Source of the DNA: Lantana camara
Lineage: Eukaryota > Streptophyta > Magnoliopsida > Lamiales > Verbenaceae
Direction of reading: 5' to 3'
Length of the DNA stretch: 64,000 nucleotides
Assembly (NCBI GenBank): GCA_037501455.1
Contig: CM074862.1
Span: 53,785,501-53,849,500 of the forward strand
A program made the translations under genes and the position numbers. Under the pieces are notes generated by a model that ran no database searches, had not been told where the DNA came from, and saw only the letters and a program-made list of their open reading frames with translations. Positions 23,497 to 34,590 of this stretch are shown piece by piece (position 1 is the first letter of the stretch; every line of letters begins with the position of its first letter).

Positions 23497-25803
23497 GTAA
23501 GACAACGCTTCTTTCGGATCGTATTTTGGTTCATCGTTTTGGAAGTAATTTGAGTTTGAAGATTTTAGGGTTTTCGTGTTCTTAGATCTGAAATTGGAGG
23601 AGATTGACTTGGAATTTCCAGAAATTGATCGAGGATTTGGAACAGGCACGAAGACTTCATTCAGGACAGATTTTTCGGGATTTTTCCGGCGACCTTCGGC
23701 GGCGGCCCGACGGCGGTCCGGCCAAATTCCGGCAGCTACGGTGGTGGCCTTCTGGCGACGTCTGGTCAGAATGTTCTTCTCGACTCGGTGAGTCCAACGC
23801 CGCTTTCCGTTCGTTAATCGGACACTTGATCTATTTATTACGAATTATTTTACGTAATTGTGATTATTTGAATTAATTATTTTAAGTGCAAATAAATTGT
23901 TTATTGTTGCTTTGTTGATCGAGATGTATTCCAATCATATTCAAAAACATGTATTGAGTGGATTGTGATATGTATGAATGTTTCGATTTACAATTTGAAT
24001 CCGATGTGATGAATTTACGCTATTTGTTATGTATGAAGGGGTGTTAGTGTAATATTTAGAAACTAATTTCTCATGTGACTAAATGAACTTGAATGATATT
24101 TTAGAAGAATGAACATGTTGTGATTTCTCTATATGAATTTGAGACGTTCTCCATGTTATGTTTGTTGTAAATTGTGTTTCAAATATAAAATTTAGATACA
24201 TGAAAGATGCTTGAACAACTTGAGACTTGATGCATGATAGGAGTTAGAATTGTAATATCTTGATTTACTCTTACTACTAAAAAATGGTATATTATGAATT
24301 ACGATGAATTGATAATTGTCATGCTTGTAAGTAATTAATTCCTAGTTGAATAATTGTATAAACACTTTAAACGAACAATTGTGCTTAGTAATCAACTAAG
24401 GGGATGTATGTGTAATAATTCTAAACTTGTATAAATAACTTAGGGGATGTAAGTGTAATATTTATGAAACTATGAATGTGACTTGAGCTTGTGTACCAAA
24501 CATGTTGTGAAGTTGTAAAGTATGATCTTAAGTGAATTAAATGCACTCTTTATTTGTATCAAGCATGTCAGCTACCTACAATAACTTTGTATGTTTATAT
24601 GATCAAGTTGCTCTTACTTATTGCACTTTATAACTCGACATGAACTTGATGCTTAATTATAATATTATAATTGAACCCTGTAACATTGGATGATTTAATA
24701 GGCATTTTATGAATACATTGACTTCCTAAATTGATCTTGCATCTTTGGATATGGAATTGCGTGTCGGTTGCTTGTAAATATGACCTGTTGAGCATTGATA
24801 TGCCTTGAATGACCACGACACCTTATCCAAGCACAACATGAACACTTATGCATAACCACGATCATGTTGAGCAACGCAGTGCGTCTTGTTTGGTTCAGAT
24901 AGAGTCTAAGTCTGGCCTTCTGTATGTCTTGTCACAGAGTTTGGTGGTACCGGTGGGCCCGAGGTTTAGAGTGTTTGGTCCTTCACACTCTCAGACTCTA
25001 CTTTCACGAGGTGAGGTTTAGGATTTTGTATAGTTAAGCGACCTATGGCCTTAATATGCCGATTTCAACCCTTGCATGCGAGTATATCTATTATAAATAC
25101 GTAGGTGTTGGATATGATATGTTTATGACCTTGTGAATCAGCTCTGTTTTGGAAAATTAGATATGAAAGCATATGTAAGCTGTTTTGAAAGTTATGTTAT
25201 GTTATGTTTCTGTAGCGAGTTGGCCATGAAACATTGGCATCTGTATGTATGTATGTTTGAGGATCCGAGGAGCTATGGGTAAGGAGCCCCCGGGACGGTT
25301 AGGGCCGTCGGGGATATACCTGTGCGTAGTTCCATTTGAGATATCATTGCGCGACTCAGGGAGATAGGGGAGGCGTGATATCTTGAGCCTTCGGTGTACA
25401 GTCGGGGAGGACTCTTGTGGGTTCGCTACCCCTTGAGGGTATGTCTGTTATGGATGGTTTGGGGACGGTACATCCCCTCCATCATTGATGTGAGGGTTGG
25501 ATTGATTTCTGTATTCTATGTTTGATATGTTCTGAGGAGTAAAGGTTGGAAGCTCGTACTCGCCGAGCATGTGTTCTGTTCTATCTGGGAATCATGAATC
25601 GAGATAGAGTTTCTGAAATGTTTTCTAAAGCTTATACTTACAACTATCTTTTGGGTACTCTTGGAAATGTCTTTGGTATGCAACACCTATCTCCGGTTCA
25701 TGAGTCCACCCTTCTGATATGTGCTATGCTCTATATATATACAGTGGGTGTGCGTTAGCCCCCTCACTCAGTCAGTTGACTGACACCTCATTTTATCTTT
25801 TAG
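23497..25803 (+). other. Candidate leader intron(s) in solo LTR S2
   Basis: Donor-like CATGG|GTAAGAC at 23497 could pair with TTCTTAG near 23585 (a short intron of about 90 nt). A second donor, CTCG|GTGAGT at 23788, could then pair with TTATCTTTTAG at 25803 (or TTGTAG at 25809), with TTGACTGACACC upstream as branch site. The diverged copy at 53673-56690 keeps the same sites (GGTAAG near 54825, TTCTCAG near 54913, CGGTGAGT near 55106), which argues against chance. Confidence 0.45.
25339..25383. other. Inverted repeat in solo LTR S2
   Basis: AGATATCA (25339-25346) and TGATATCT (25376-25383) form a perfect 8-bp stem around a GC-rich loop containing GGGGAGGCG. It sits in the same part of the LTR as the hairpins of A, S1 and B, but the loop does not align clearly. 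Confidence 0.4.
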
Positions 25804-27145
25804 TTGTAGGTTTCTTTTGGCTTGAGCTAGGCGGATGTGAGTCTTCTGGGTCACACTTGTTGGTTTAGTCGGTGTTAAGATGCATTTATCACATACTCTA
25901 TTTATGTTATGTATTCTTATTTCACTTTTGGAGATTATGTTTTATGCTCTACTTAGACTTAAACCGTATGGGGTTAGTATACTAGCATTTGGATGTAATT
26001 AGCTATTCTGTTGATACTTATATTGGTTTATTACGTTGCGATGATTTGAGATTCGGGACTAGGTATCTATGCTAGTTGAACCCGTCACTTGTTTTGAATG
26101 TTGACTTAAATGCTTCCGCTATCTTGTTTGATTGTTTAAATTGTTTCCGCGCTCTGAGTCTGTCGAGTTAGATCCGCCTAGCCTAGTGTGTGAGTTGGTC
26201 TCCCGTTCGCTTTGATTCGGCTTCGGGCATGGACTTTCCATTTCGTGACCGGGTCTGGGTCTTAGTGCGGGGGATGTGGCATCCTCCGTTTGGGGTGTTA
26301 CAATTATACCAGCCGCCAACTAGATCATGATGATGGTCTAACCGGAGGTTGGTTATTCCACATCAAGTGACGGGAAAAGGTACGTCCCTCCCACAATCTT
26401 GTTCATCGTCACTAGGGCTTGCAACCCTATGTGACACTAAAGAGTGAAGGATGGTATTCTCGTATTTGTTTTATTAAGTACCGACACCTTGATCAGTGTC
26501 GTTACTATTTTTCCTGGATTTTAAGGAGTTAAGGTTGGAGAAGCCTAGCTTGCGGGCATCAAAATCATTTTCTCAAAACGGTTCAAAAGTTTTCTAAAAG
26601 TATAGCCTATATTCCCCCTACTCCTACTGTTTCAAAATAATATGAACCGGATATTATTGTCATATACTTATTTGTTATTATATAGTATATATTTCAAACC
26701 AAGACTTTCTTGGTCAAAACACTTTGAAATCTTACTTATAATCCTAAATCTCAAAACCCCCGTCACTTAGTCATTTTGACTAACCCTCCTCCTCTTTTAA
26801 TTCATGATTTCAGGAATCTATGCGTCGACGCCTTCGAGGTATCTTGAAGCTTTAAGGTGTCACATTCCGGTTATTTAGAGTAATCACGAGTGCATGTACA
26901 TCTTTCAATAAGCACTCTCCTGTGAAGTTGGAACTTTTGCTGTAATTACTTATCCAACTTAATAATATGTGCTTCGTTATGTATTGTTCCCTTTTATTGT
27001 TCAAGTTTATTTTCCGTTGCATTTAAATTTCATACTTTGGTATTGTATAGTCTTGTCCGTTCGCCGAAGTATTTCTCGAGTGCTAGGTCTCACATCCACT
27101 CCGGAAGTACAATGGTGCGGGGTTGTAGTGTTAAGGGGCGCTACA

Positions 27146-27289
27146 CCAAACCACCCTCAGATATTGTCCTGCGCAGCGAAAACTGGCCAGGTTTTGTTCC
27201 TCCCTACAGAATTTAAGCCCACACACGGGCGCCTGCCCAGGAGGAGGCCTCTACAGGGAAGAGGTATCCACCCCCTTATAAGGAAGGCT
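27146..27289 (-). repeat. Inverted TRIM LTR, distal part
   Basis: Read on the minus strand, this is the middle and end of a TRIM LTR: CCTTCCTTATAAGGGGGTGG, then TACCTCTTCCCTGTAGAGGCC, then GGACAATATCTGAGGGTGG. It aligns with the LTR at 53208-53404. Element B abuts its 3' end and copia element F its 5' side. The missing first 39 bases are at 52900-52938, on the far side of F. Confidence 0.8.
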
Positions 27290-29549
27290 TGTTGGAAAAC
27301 AGGAATCAGAAAGCAGCGGAAATTTAAAAATTTTTCCAACAAAAGGATCTTGGACTCGCAATCGTGTATCCAAATTCGTAGAGATCAAGAAACTCACTTG
27401 GGTAGTAGCTTTCTTGACACGTTTTGAGCCGCCCTCAAACGCGCTTCATGCGGTAATGGCAACCCGTTCCTCGAAAGTCTCTTTCTACTTCAGAATCCAT
27501 TGTAGGGATAACAATCCACACCAACCTAGATTCAAATCATGTTAGGGAAGTTCTTAATAATACAACATAAAGAAAGAAACATGAAACGAGAAAAGCATGA
27601 TTGAAACTCCCTTCGAAAACCAGTTTTGCGAAAGTAGAAAACTGCCAGTCACAAAACCCTCGTGAAAAAATTCATCCTTCAGGATATGGACGAACGGTTT
27701 TCGCCATCTTCTTTGGTTCGATTTTTTCACTCGTTTCATGTTGGGTTCAGAATCGTTTCATCATCCCTTCTGATCATTTTGCTTGATCCCCACTTTTTGG
27801 TAAAACTCGAATCTTCAAAACTTCTAACTTGAAGCTCTATAGAGATAGTCCACCAACTTGGCTACAATCTAACTAGTAAGGATGCTAGTTCTCTAGTTGG
27901 TGTTTAGGCTTAACCTAGGGTTTCGTTTATCTTGGAGAAAGGATGGTGTTCAACATATGAACCAAAAGAATTGCCAATTAGTTCTAAGGGGAGCATGAGC
28001 TCCCCTATTTATAGGAGAGGGAGAGGGACGCCGAACCTAGTCCTTGTGGGGCAAGGATTTGGTCCCTCTCTCTTATTACTTGATCACCAAGCAATTTCCA
28101 ACTTTGACTTTGAATTCAAATTCAAATCAACTTTTAAGAGAGCTAAAATATCCAAACTATTTTTGGATAATTTTATACTTTATTTATTTAAAATAAATAA
28201 CTTATTTTATCTAATTAATTAATTCATAATTAATTAACTAGATTATTTTCTCCAAAATAAGACTTTCTTTTTAATTCAAAATTAAACCAAAGTCTATTAA
28301 ATATTTAACACTTTTAATTATTTAATATATATATACACAATATAAATATTCACGTGTGAGACACGTGTCACAATGACACGTGTCACTCACGTGACCCACA
28401 CGTGTGGTTTCACACGTGTGGAACCCTCTTGGCCCGATTAACTCGTTTAATCATTTTAAAGCCTCAACTCATGTAACCAAGTTGTTGTGTGTGACCCTCT
28501 AGGTTCTCAATTCAATTAGCAGTAACCCTAATTAATTAATTCACTAACTAATTAATCAGTCCACAGATCAAACGACCATAGTCTAGCAACAGGTGTTTAA
28601 CCCCTAGCTGAATTGGAATGTTTGGATTCAACAGAACCTTTAAGTCATTGATTCATGTGAGATACAATCCTCCTACTTACTATCTCTCAACCAAGATCTA
28701 GGGTAAGGGAATAATTAGAACCCTAATAATCTGGTCTTAAAGCTAAGTGCATTTCATATCCATTTGATCTCAATCCAAGAAACCCTTTTCTTGATGTCTT
28801 GATCTACTGCCTTGGCCAAGGACTCCATATGGCATATGAATGACTTACACAATAAGAGATCACCTTGCATATGCAAGTGTAGGTCCTTTCTTGATTCTCA
28901 TTCACTTTCATGAGTCACTTGTGCAGCCCCAGCATAAGCCTTGAATCAGTTGTCTAAGGCGACACCCTTTAAAGCATATACCAAAGACTACAGAGTTAAC
29001 TCATAAAGTGACATGGAACCTAAAGTCTAAGGATCAATTAATCACATCAATGACTCGTGAGATATTTCCTAATATGGAAGTTTCCATTTCCTGAAATAGA
29101 AACTTCCTTTCCCATTTAGGAATCTTCTCACACGGGGGACCTCAGTGAACTTACTTATTGAAGTAAGCACCCTCATGTATCACCTCCATGAAACAAGGTG
29201 GTCCTTCTTAAGGGCGTGATCCCACAAGCAAGCCTTAGAGGAGTCAGGTTGACACTCCCACTGTCTGTAGGACTCATCGGCTTGGAATATTTTACTAATC
29301 ATGACTTATGTGATATAGGGCTCGTTTCATGAACCATTTCACCTAAATGGTAGAGTCCTAAAGTCATCAGGATTAGGGGAGTTCTCATACATGCACAGCT
29401 AAAGTAAACGCATACCAAACAAGAGCATATAAAGAAGTGTTTGCCTATGATATTAATCAATCGTATATTATTCAAAGATTGTCTGTGACACTAGGAAAGT
29501 CCCAAAACGGATTATGACTAATCGGCTTTCTAGGGTACTATTCCTAACA
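27290..29549 (-). repeat. 3' LTR of copia element F
   Basis: On the minus strand the LTR starts TGTTAGGAATAGTACC at 29549 and ends CTGTTTTCCAACA at 27290. A TATAAATA box lies at 28013-28006. Upstream of it in U3 is a cluster of six CACGTG boxes (28351-28418). The paired copy at 50640-52899 differs at scattered single bases. Confidence 0.92.
28351..28418. promoter_or_regulatory. Six CACGTG (G-box/ABRE-like) elements in copia U3
   Basis: CACGTG occurs at 28351, 28362, 28377, 28388, 28399 and 28413, at a spacing of 11-15 bases, mostly as ACACGTGT. The cluster is about 340 bp upstream of the LTR TATA box. It is repeated in the other LTR from 51701. G-boxes bind bZIP/bHLH factors, and clustered ACGT cores are typical of ABA- or light-responsive promoters. 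Confidence 0.7.
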
Positions 29550-29562
29550 ATCTCCCACTTGC
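29550..29562 (-). promoter_or_regulatory. Polypurine tract of copia element F
   Basis: The minus strand reads CAAGTGGGAGAT immediately before TGTTAGGAATAG, the classic Ty1/copia PPT-LTR junction. It fixes the orientation. Confidence 0.85.
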
Positions 29563-29841
29563 CCGTAAAAGCCATTTAGGTACTCTAAGTCCCATTTTCT
29601 CAAGATGTACTTTGAGAGCCTATTGACTTTGGGCGTTTCCAAAGTGGATCTGCTATATTCTCTGCTGATGTGACCCTCTTGTTTACACATCTCTTAGGAA
29701 ACACCTTTTCCTTATAAAGTGATTCGTAATCACGTGTTCAGTCTCTTGGTGATGTCTTAGTTCTCTTACTTGAGCAACCATCCATTTAATTATACGTTAT
29801 GATAATGGTGTTGTTTCATGCTAGGAACTTCATCTAACTAG

Positions 29842-30700
29842 TTAGATGGAGTTTCTTACCCAAACACTTACCTTAGCGGTATTTGATACGACTAAGTACT
29901 CAACTACAATAGTCGAGATTTTGCCACGTTCGTGCTTGGAATGTTTCCAACACGTTGCTTTGCCATTGAGGCAAAAATTACATCCTTTCAATGATTTACA
30001 ATCATCTATGTTTGATGCAACAATTACATCAAAATATCCTTTCAATGATAAGATCTTTTGGGCTCTGTAAACTAATACATATCCTCATTTCTTCTCAAGT
30101 ACTCTGAGGACATCCTTTACAGAGATCTAATGACCTTCTCTGAGGTCATATTAGATTCGGCCTACTACGCTTAGTGTTACGCCATATCTAATTTAGTACA
30201 TAACTTTTCATACATTATGCACCCTTTCACTTAAAGGGATTTTGGACATTCTAACTTTCTTAAAGTTATCTTAGGACGCATACTCTTCAAAAGAGATGTT
30301 CCATTGTCCATACTAAACTCCTTTTAGTATTATGGTTAGTACTCATTTTTTTGATAATCCTTTTATTCTCTTAGACCTATCTTCCATAGATCTCTATGTC
30401 GATAATCAAGAATAATCACTAAGATCTTTCATGTCAAATTGTTTCTTAAACAAGAATTGGTAACTTTCACGTCATCCTTGACATTCCTAATGAGAAGGAT
30501 GTCGTCTTCTAAAGAACCAAAATTGACTCTTATATCACTAACTATCATATGTACACTTTTGAGACTTATTCGACTTCCATCTGTGTCAAACGATTTGACT
30601 ATCCTATGGAATCGAATTGTCTAACTCCTAGAAGCCTTTATCAATCCACAGATTGACTTAGGGATTTGCATACCTTATGCATACTCCCACTGAATATGAG
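29842..30700 (-). pseudogene. pol: Copia element F RT (C-terminal part) and RNase H remnants
   Basis: RNase H is recognisable at 30045-29842 (GYFDVIVASNIDDCKSLKG, FCLNGKATCWKHSK, VVEYLVVSNTAKVSVWVR), where the catalytic Asp/Glu positions are partly changed. RT remnants upstream on the minus strand include PKSICGLIKASRS and a DDILLI segment, corresponding to the SIYGLKQASR and YVDDILLI motifs of copia RT. Several frameshifts and stops separate them. No product is possible. Confidence 0.8.
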
Positions 30701-30816
30701 ATTTATAGAAATACCTTATTTCAGTCTCTTTCAATCTCATATTGAACAAGATAGTTCTCATATTCATTTATCATATCTCATAGTCAGAATATGAGGATGT
30801 TGTAAACACAATCCAA

Positions 30817-31530
30817 ATGGACTTTTGCATTTCAACCGTCAAGAAGGTTGTAATGCTTTCATTCACTCGAAGCTCCACGAGCTTGATCCTATCAGGTGGA
30901 TCAACCAAGGTCAAACGGTCAAAACTTGGTTTGAGTATATGGAATCCATATTGGATTTCAAGGCTTGCTTACACTACTCAGATTCCAAATCTGACAATGT
31001 CTCCTCTTTAAATAATTCCTTGGCTATCTAGGAATGCGTTCTAAACGCGTCTTAAGAGAAGGGTTTCACACGTGTACATACTCTAAAATTTGGCTAAGTT
31101 TTATCAGATGGGCTCGTTTCTTCTATATGTGGCGTGGATATTTATTCTCAAATTTCTTTGAGGTCTGCTTGCTTGCCTTTCTTCTTCTATAAGAACGATT
31201 CCTTAAGAAAGGTACATTCCTTGAGAAAAACAACCTTTGTCCAAGGGAATCGCAGAAACGATATCCTATATTGTTGTATAAACTTGAACTCGTTTCAAGC
31301 TTATCTCCCACTATCCTCTTCACTTAAGAGGATTCCATTAAATTCTTGGATAAGAATAATTAGGGAATTTAGTATGCCACATTGCATAGTGCAACTAAAG
31401 GACTGATTTTGGAAGGTACTAAATTCAAAATCTCTAACTGCATATTCTAGGAGTTTATTCCTAGAATGATTGTAAGTCAGTAAAGCTTACTATGGAATGG
31501 ACCATATCCTATTAGGTTTCATTCCCTCAT
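30817..31530 (-). pseudogene. pol: Copia element F integrase end and RT start remnants
   Basis: In minus-strand order: DMVHSIVSFTDLQSF (about 31510-31460) resembles the conserved DMVRSMMS..LP.SFW end of copia integrase. GYRFCDSLGQRLFFSRNV (about 31270-31210) matches the region following integrase (FVSRN-type). ALKSNMDSIYSNQV (about 30980-30920) matches the RT entry motif MKSEMDSMY.NQVW. These stretches lie in different frames with stops between. Confidence 0.65.
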
Positions 31531-32159
31531 TCGGAAACACTAAGGTGTTCACGAATTAGTTACTGAGAGATAATCCTACTATCTCTAGGATGATTAAGGA
31601 ATTAGTTGCTAAGATATTGATTACCTCGATCATATCGATTTACCTATAACTTATGACTACTTCGGTTCCTAACCTCCTTTTTGAAATTCTAAGAATTTCA
31701 TATAAGTTTCGAATTTGTACTTTAACAAGTATATTCATTCATAATGATTAAACTGACGATTGTATCTAGTGCTTACATTAAGCATCTTACACTCATAAGC
31801 TTGGATCGAAATCCACTATAATTTTGGAACGTTCCACGTTTCTTATAAACGGGATTCAGGAACGCTTCCCACAAGACAGGATTTACAGAAAGTCAACTCT
31901 ATAGGTTCATTTTCATAGAATGATCCTGAGTTGTCTGACTTGCTAATCCTTTTATATCTCAACATTCCAAAGTAATTCGAAGCTTTGTCATCTCACTTAC
32001 TTTTGTTATCTCGTTTGTATGTTCAGAACATTAGTGCCTTGAGTCTTTGCACAACGGATTATGCAGAATTGACTCAAGACTAGTGAATTCTATTCCTAGT
32101 AGAATTACTAAACGAGGTAACATTTCAGAGTACTCATACTCTTTGCAGCTCCCTTTCAA

Positions 32160-32640
32160 AGTCCTTATTTGCTACCATAGAAGCAAACGTCCAATTTGAT
32201 CTCTAGTGTCTTTTGGGCGTACCCCTTACATGCCCCTCCATTAGGCTCTTAAGAGTTTCTTCTTCTTTAGGCCTTCAAGCCTTTAACTTAGGGAGTTTAG
32301 AAGAAGAATTAACCATCTCAACCTTTTATTCCTTCTTAAGGATGCTCTCAACCATTATCAACTGAATGATTAACTATGCTACATTAGCATCATTCTAGTT
32401 GAGCATAAAGGGTTTGAATGATGGTGGAAGCAATGTAAGCAATCAATGCATTGAGAACTCTTTTCTCGGTTGATGAGACCACAAGATCTTCAAATAAGAT
32501 CTTTAGACCTTGTTCGTGTGCACTTGTTTCCTCATTTGGAATATTGTATAATTCCATAATGTTATACCTTGTAACGTTTTTATGAGGTGGTTCAATTGCT
32601 CTTAAGTGGTTTGGAAAAATCCATTCACCTCAGATTGCTT
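32160..32640 (-). pseudogene. gag: Copia element F gag remnant
   Basis: Short stretches on the minus strand resemble the end of copia gag: LPPSFKPFMLN near 32420 (LPPSY..F..N in intact families) and VESILKKE near 32330 (TAE..IKKEK). A basic stretch (KRH-RSN, near 32200) could be a ruined zinc knuckle. Identification is weak individually but fits the order gag, integrase, RT, RNase H. Confidence 0.5.
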
Positions 32641-34590
32641 CTCTTTTGGCCCGGGTCGAATCTTCACAATTGAAAACTTCGCCCTTTAGAGAACACCTTT
32701 CTCTATTCGGAATCTAAAACGAATTTTAGGGTCCGAAGCCAATCAGAGTTAGTTAGGACTTAGTCAACTCTTTTGACTTAAGGATGGATACAAATGGGTT
32801 TGCATTTCATATTGTGGAGAATCACAGAACTACAACCTAAATGCTAAGCAGAGAAAATGTGAGCATGCTGAATTATAACGATATACAAAAGATAAGGTCT
32901 TTAATCTAATGTAGGTCCCACTGTTTTTTTAAAGATCTATAATTCCCAATGATCTAAGAGGAACGCTTTTCCCAATGGGTACTAAGATCCTAGGCATTTT
33001 ACCTCGAACCCACGACTCGCGGACATTCTAAGTAAAACCCTTGGTGGGTACAACATACCAATTCTAACACCTTTAGAACTCTTAGTAATTGTTTTGCATC
33101 ACCTATCTTTCAACATGGACCCACGACTCGTGCGACATCCATATTTACTTAGGCGTTAAGCTAGACCCATCAATCATAAGATCATGATCAAAACTTAGTT
33201 CGAACGACCCACGACTCGCGGACATCGCCCTTGCCAAAATTAACCACGAAATATTGATCATTTAAAATGATCAATTAGGTGACTAAGAACTAATAAGCTC
33301 CACTAGCTATCCCATGACTCGCAGACAATAACTAGCTTTACTTACTAAACTTAAAACCTATTGATGGAATGCTAGGAAATTAATTCAAAATTTGCATCTC
33401 GAATTAAATACCTATTATTCGAAATGAGCTTAATATTTAATGGGAATTTTCGAATCAACCGAAGAGTTGTTCGGTTCGACCTCACCAACATATATGTTAT
33501 CCGATTTTATTAGTCTTGATTAATGCAAGTACAACTTAGATGCATTTCAAACAAGCACATAAACAGATAACATGTCCTAGCATGATACTAACATGAGATG
33601 ATCACGGGTTCTACCTATCTTATACGTGATATGTGGGAGCCACTCCACAATCACAAGTTCTAACATACATGCCACATAAACAGTTTAAATCACATAAGGG
33701 AAAGCGGTAACAAAATACGAGCCCTATCTCTATTAAATTTTACAATTGGGATTCCCCTCCCTAACATTTTGAGGGGTCTTCACTTATGGCCTCCTTGTTA
33801 CTTGAATGTGGTCCATCTTACTCCGTGGGTGCATTGTCTCCAAAATGAAAATAAAACCTCACCACCTATCTCTACTCTCAAATTACAATAAAAAGAAAAA
33901 GACATAAAGTAATAAGGCTCAATCTTCATATTGGCCTTAGACAATTACACGGGGCATACCCCGGCCTAAAAAACAATAATATGGAAAGCCACATAATAAA
34001 TCACATAACAGTACGCACATAAGTGAGGCTCCAACCTCAATTGAAAAACGCAACTATAGGGCTCCAACCCCAATTTAAACCATCCAAGTGCATAAATTAA
34101 AACCATACATAAGTCTAAACCCATGATCACCTAACATGCATAAATTGCAAGAATTTAAATTTAACCAATAAATTAAAATTCTCGCTTTAACTTCTAATAG
34201 CTTAAAACACGACTTAGATGCAATTCTTGTTCAAGAGCCTTTTCAATAAAACCCGAATGACTATCAACCAATAAAATTCCAATTAATTTCTGAAAATTAA
34301 TAATTTTATTCTTTCAATATTTTCATAAAATAAAGTTTGTAATTTTTTTTTCAAAATTTAAATCGCTTAAAATTTCAAAATCCCAATTTAAACAATTATT
34401 TCAAAAAATAATTTAAATTTAATAAAATAAATTTTTTCAGAAAATTAAATTGGGATCGGATTGGACTAAACACGAAAAACGACACAGCTACGGATTGGAG
34501 TGCCCGCCACGCCCGCCCAACGGCCCAGGCCGCCCTCACGTGTCGCGCGCGAGCGCGTGCGCACAGCACGCACATGCCAGCAGAAGTGAG
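32641..34590 (-). other. Leader of copia element F (non-coding), near part
   Basis: About 1.95 kb between the gag remnant and the gypsy insertion has no recognisable reading frame. It contains the four-copy repeat at 33008-33328, oligo-A/T-rich sequence (about 34300-34440), and a GC-rich end (34500-34580) with CGCGCGCGAGCGCG-like runs. The leader continues on the far side of the composite at 50316-50624. Confidence 0.6.
33008..33328 (-). repeat. Four-copy interspersed repeat ATGTCCGCGAGTCGTGGGT in copia leader
   Basis: Plus-strand copies ACCCACGACTCGCGGACAT are at 33008-33026, 33119-33138 (one-base variant), 33207-33225 and 33310-33328 (diverged), at spacings of 111, 88 and 103 bases. The intervening sequences are not repeats of each other, so the conserved words stand out. 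They lie in the leader between PBS and gag. Confidence 0.75.

Larger units (their letters stand above)
22243..26303 (+). mobile_element. Solo LTR S2 inserted in element B LTR
   Basis: A 4061-bp unit from TGTGACGCCCCG to GGGGTGTTACA is flanked by perfect 5-bp duplications ATTAT (22238-22242 and 26304-26308). There is no internal region. The sense strand is plus, with TATATAG at 22680-22686 and a (CT)n leader (about 22715-22765). A GC-rich segment (about 22895-23790) is quite unlike the AT-rich rest. A diverged relative lies at 53673-56690. Confidence 0.95.
21021..26813 (+). other. Candidate leader intron in element B LTR (contains S2)
   Basis: Donor TCTCTAAG|GTATGTTTTC is about 100 nt after the TATA box. 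Acceptor CATGATTTCAG|GAATC (AG at 26812-26813) has GACTAACCC about 30 nt upstream as branch point and a long pyrimidine tract. Without S2 the intron is about 1.73 kb. A second possible acceptor, TTACTTTCAG|GCG, is at 21936. S2 therefore landed inside the intron. Confidence 0.55.
17480..27145 (+). mobile_element. Element B: Ty3/gypsy chromovirus, 3' half (5' half left of window)
   Basis: Pol sequence resumes mid-RT at the right edge of element A and runs through integrase to a PPT and a 3' LTR ending GGCGCTACA at 27145. Its 5' half must lie beyond the left window edge. The base after the LTR starts the truncated end of an inverted TRIM LTR (CCAAACC at 27146), so B is inserted in that TRIM LTR and its target duplication is predicted to be CCAAA. 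Confidence 0.88.
19771..27145 (+). repeat. 3' LTR of element B (split by solo LTR S2)
   Basis: The LTR runs from TGTAACAGCC to GGCGCTACA. Without S2 and one target duplication it is about 3.3 kb. A TATAAATA box is at 20916-20923, followed by a CT-rich leader and the donor at 21021. A (GT)n tract lies near 21415-21465. The part after 26304 continues the GCCGCC block that S2 interrupted and ends with sequence resembling the end of S1 (GGTGCGGGGTTGT shared). Confidence 0.9.

Noticed and set aside
33008..33328. Possible CRISPR-like spaced repeat
   Set aside because: Only four imperfect copies, unequal spacing of about 90-110 bases, plant retrotransposon leader context.
34500..34590. GC-rich CGCGCGAGCGCG run as a CpG island of a host gene
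   Set aside because: Lies within the copia leader between its recognised gag remnant and PBS, with no reading frame or promoter features.
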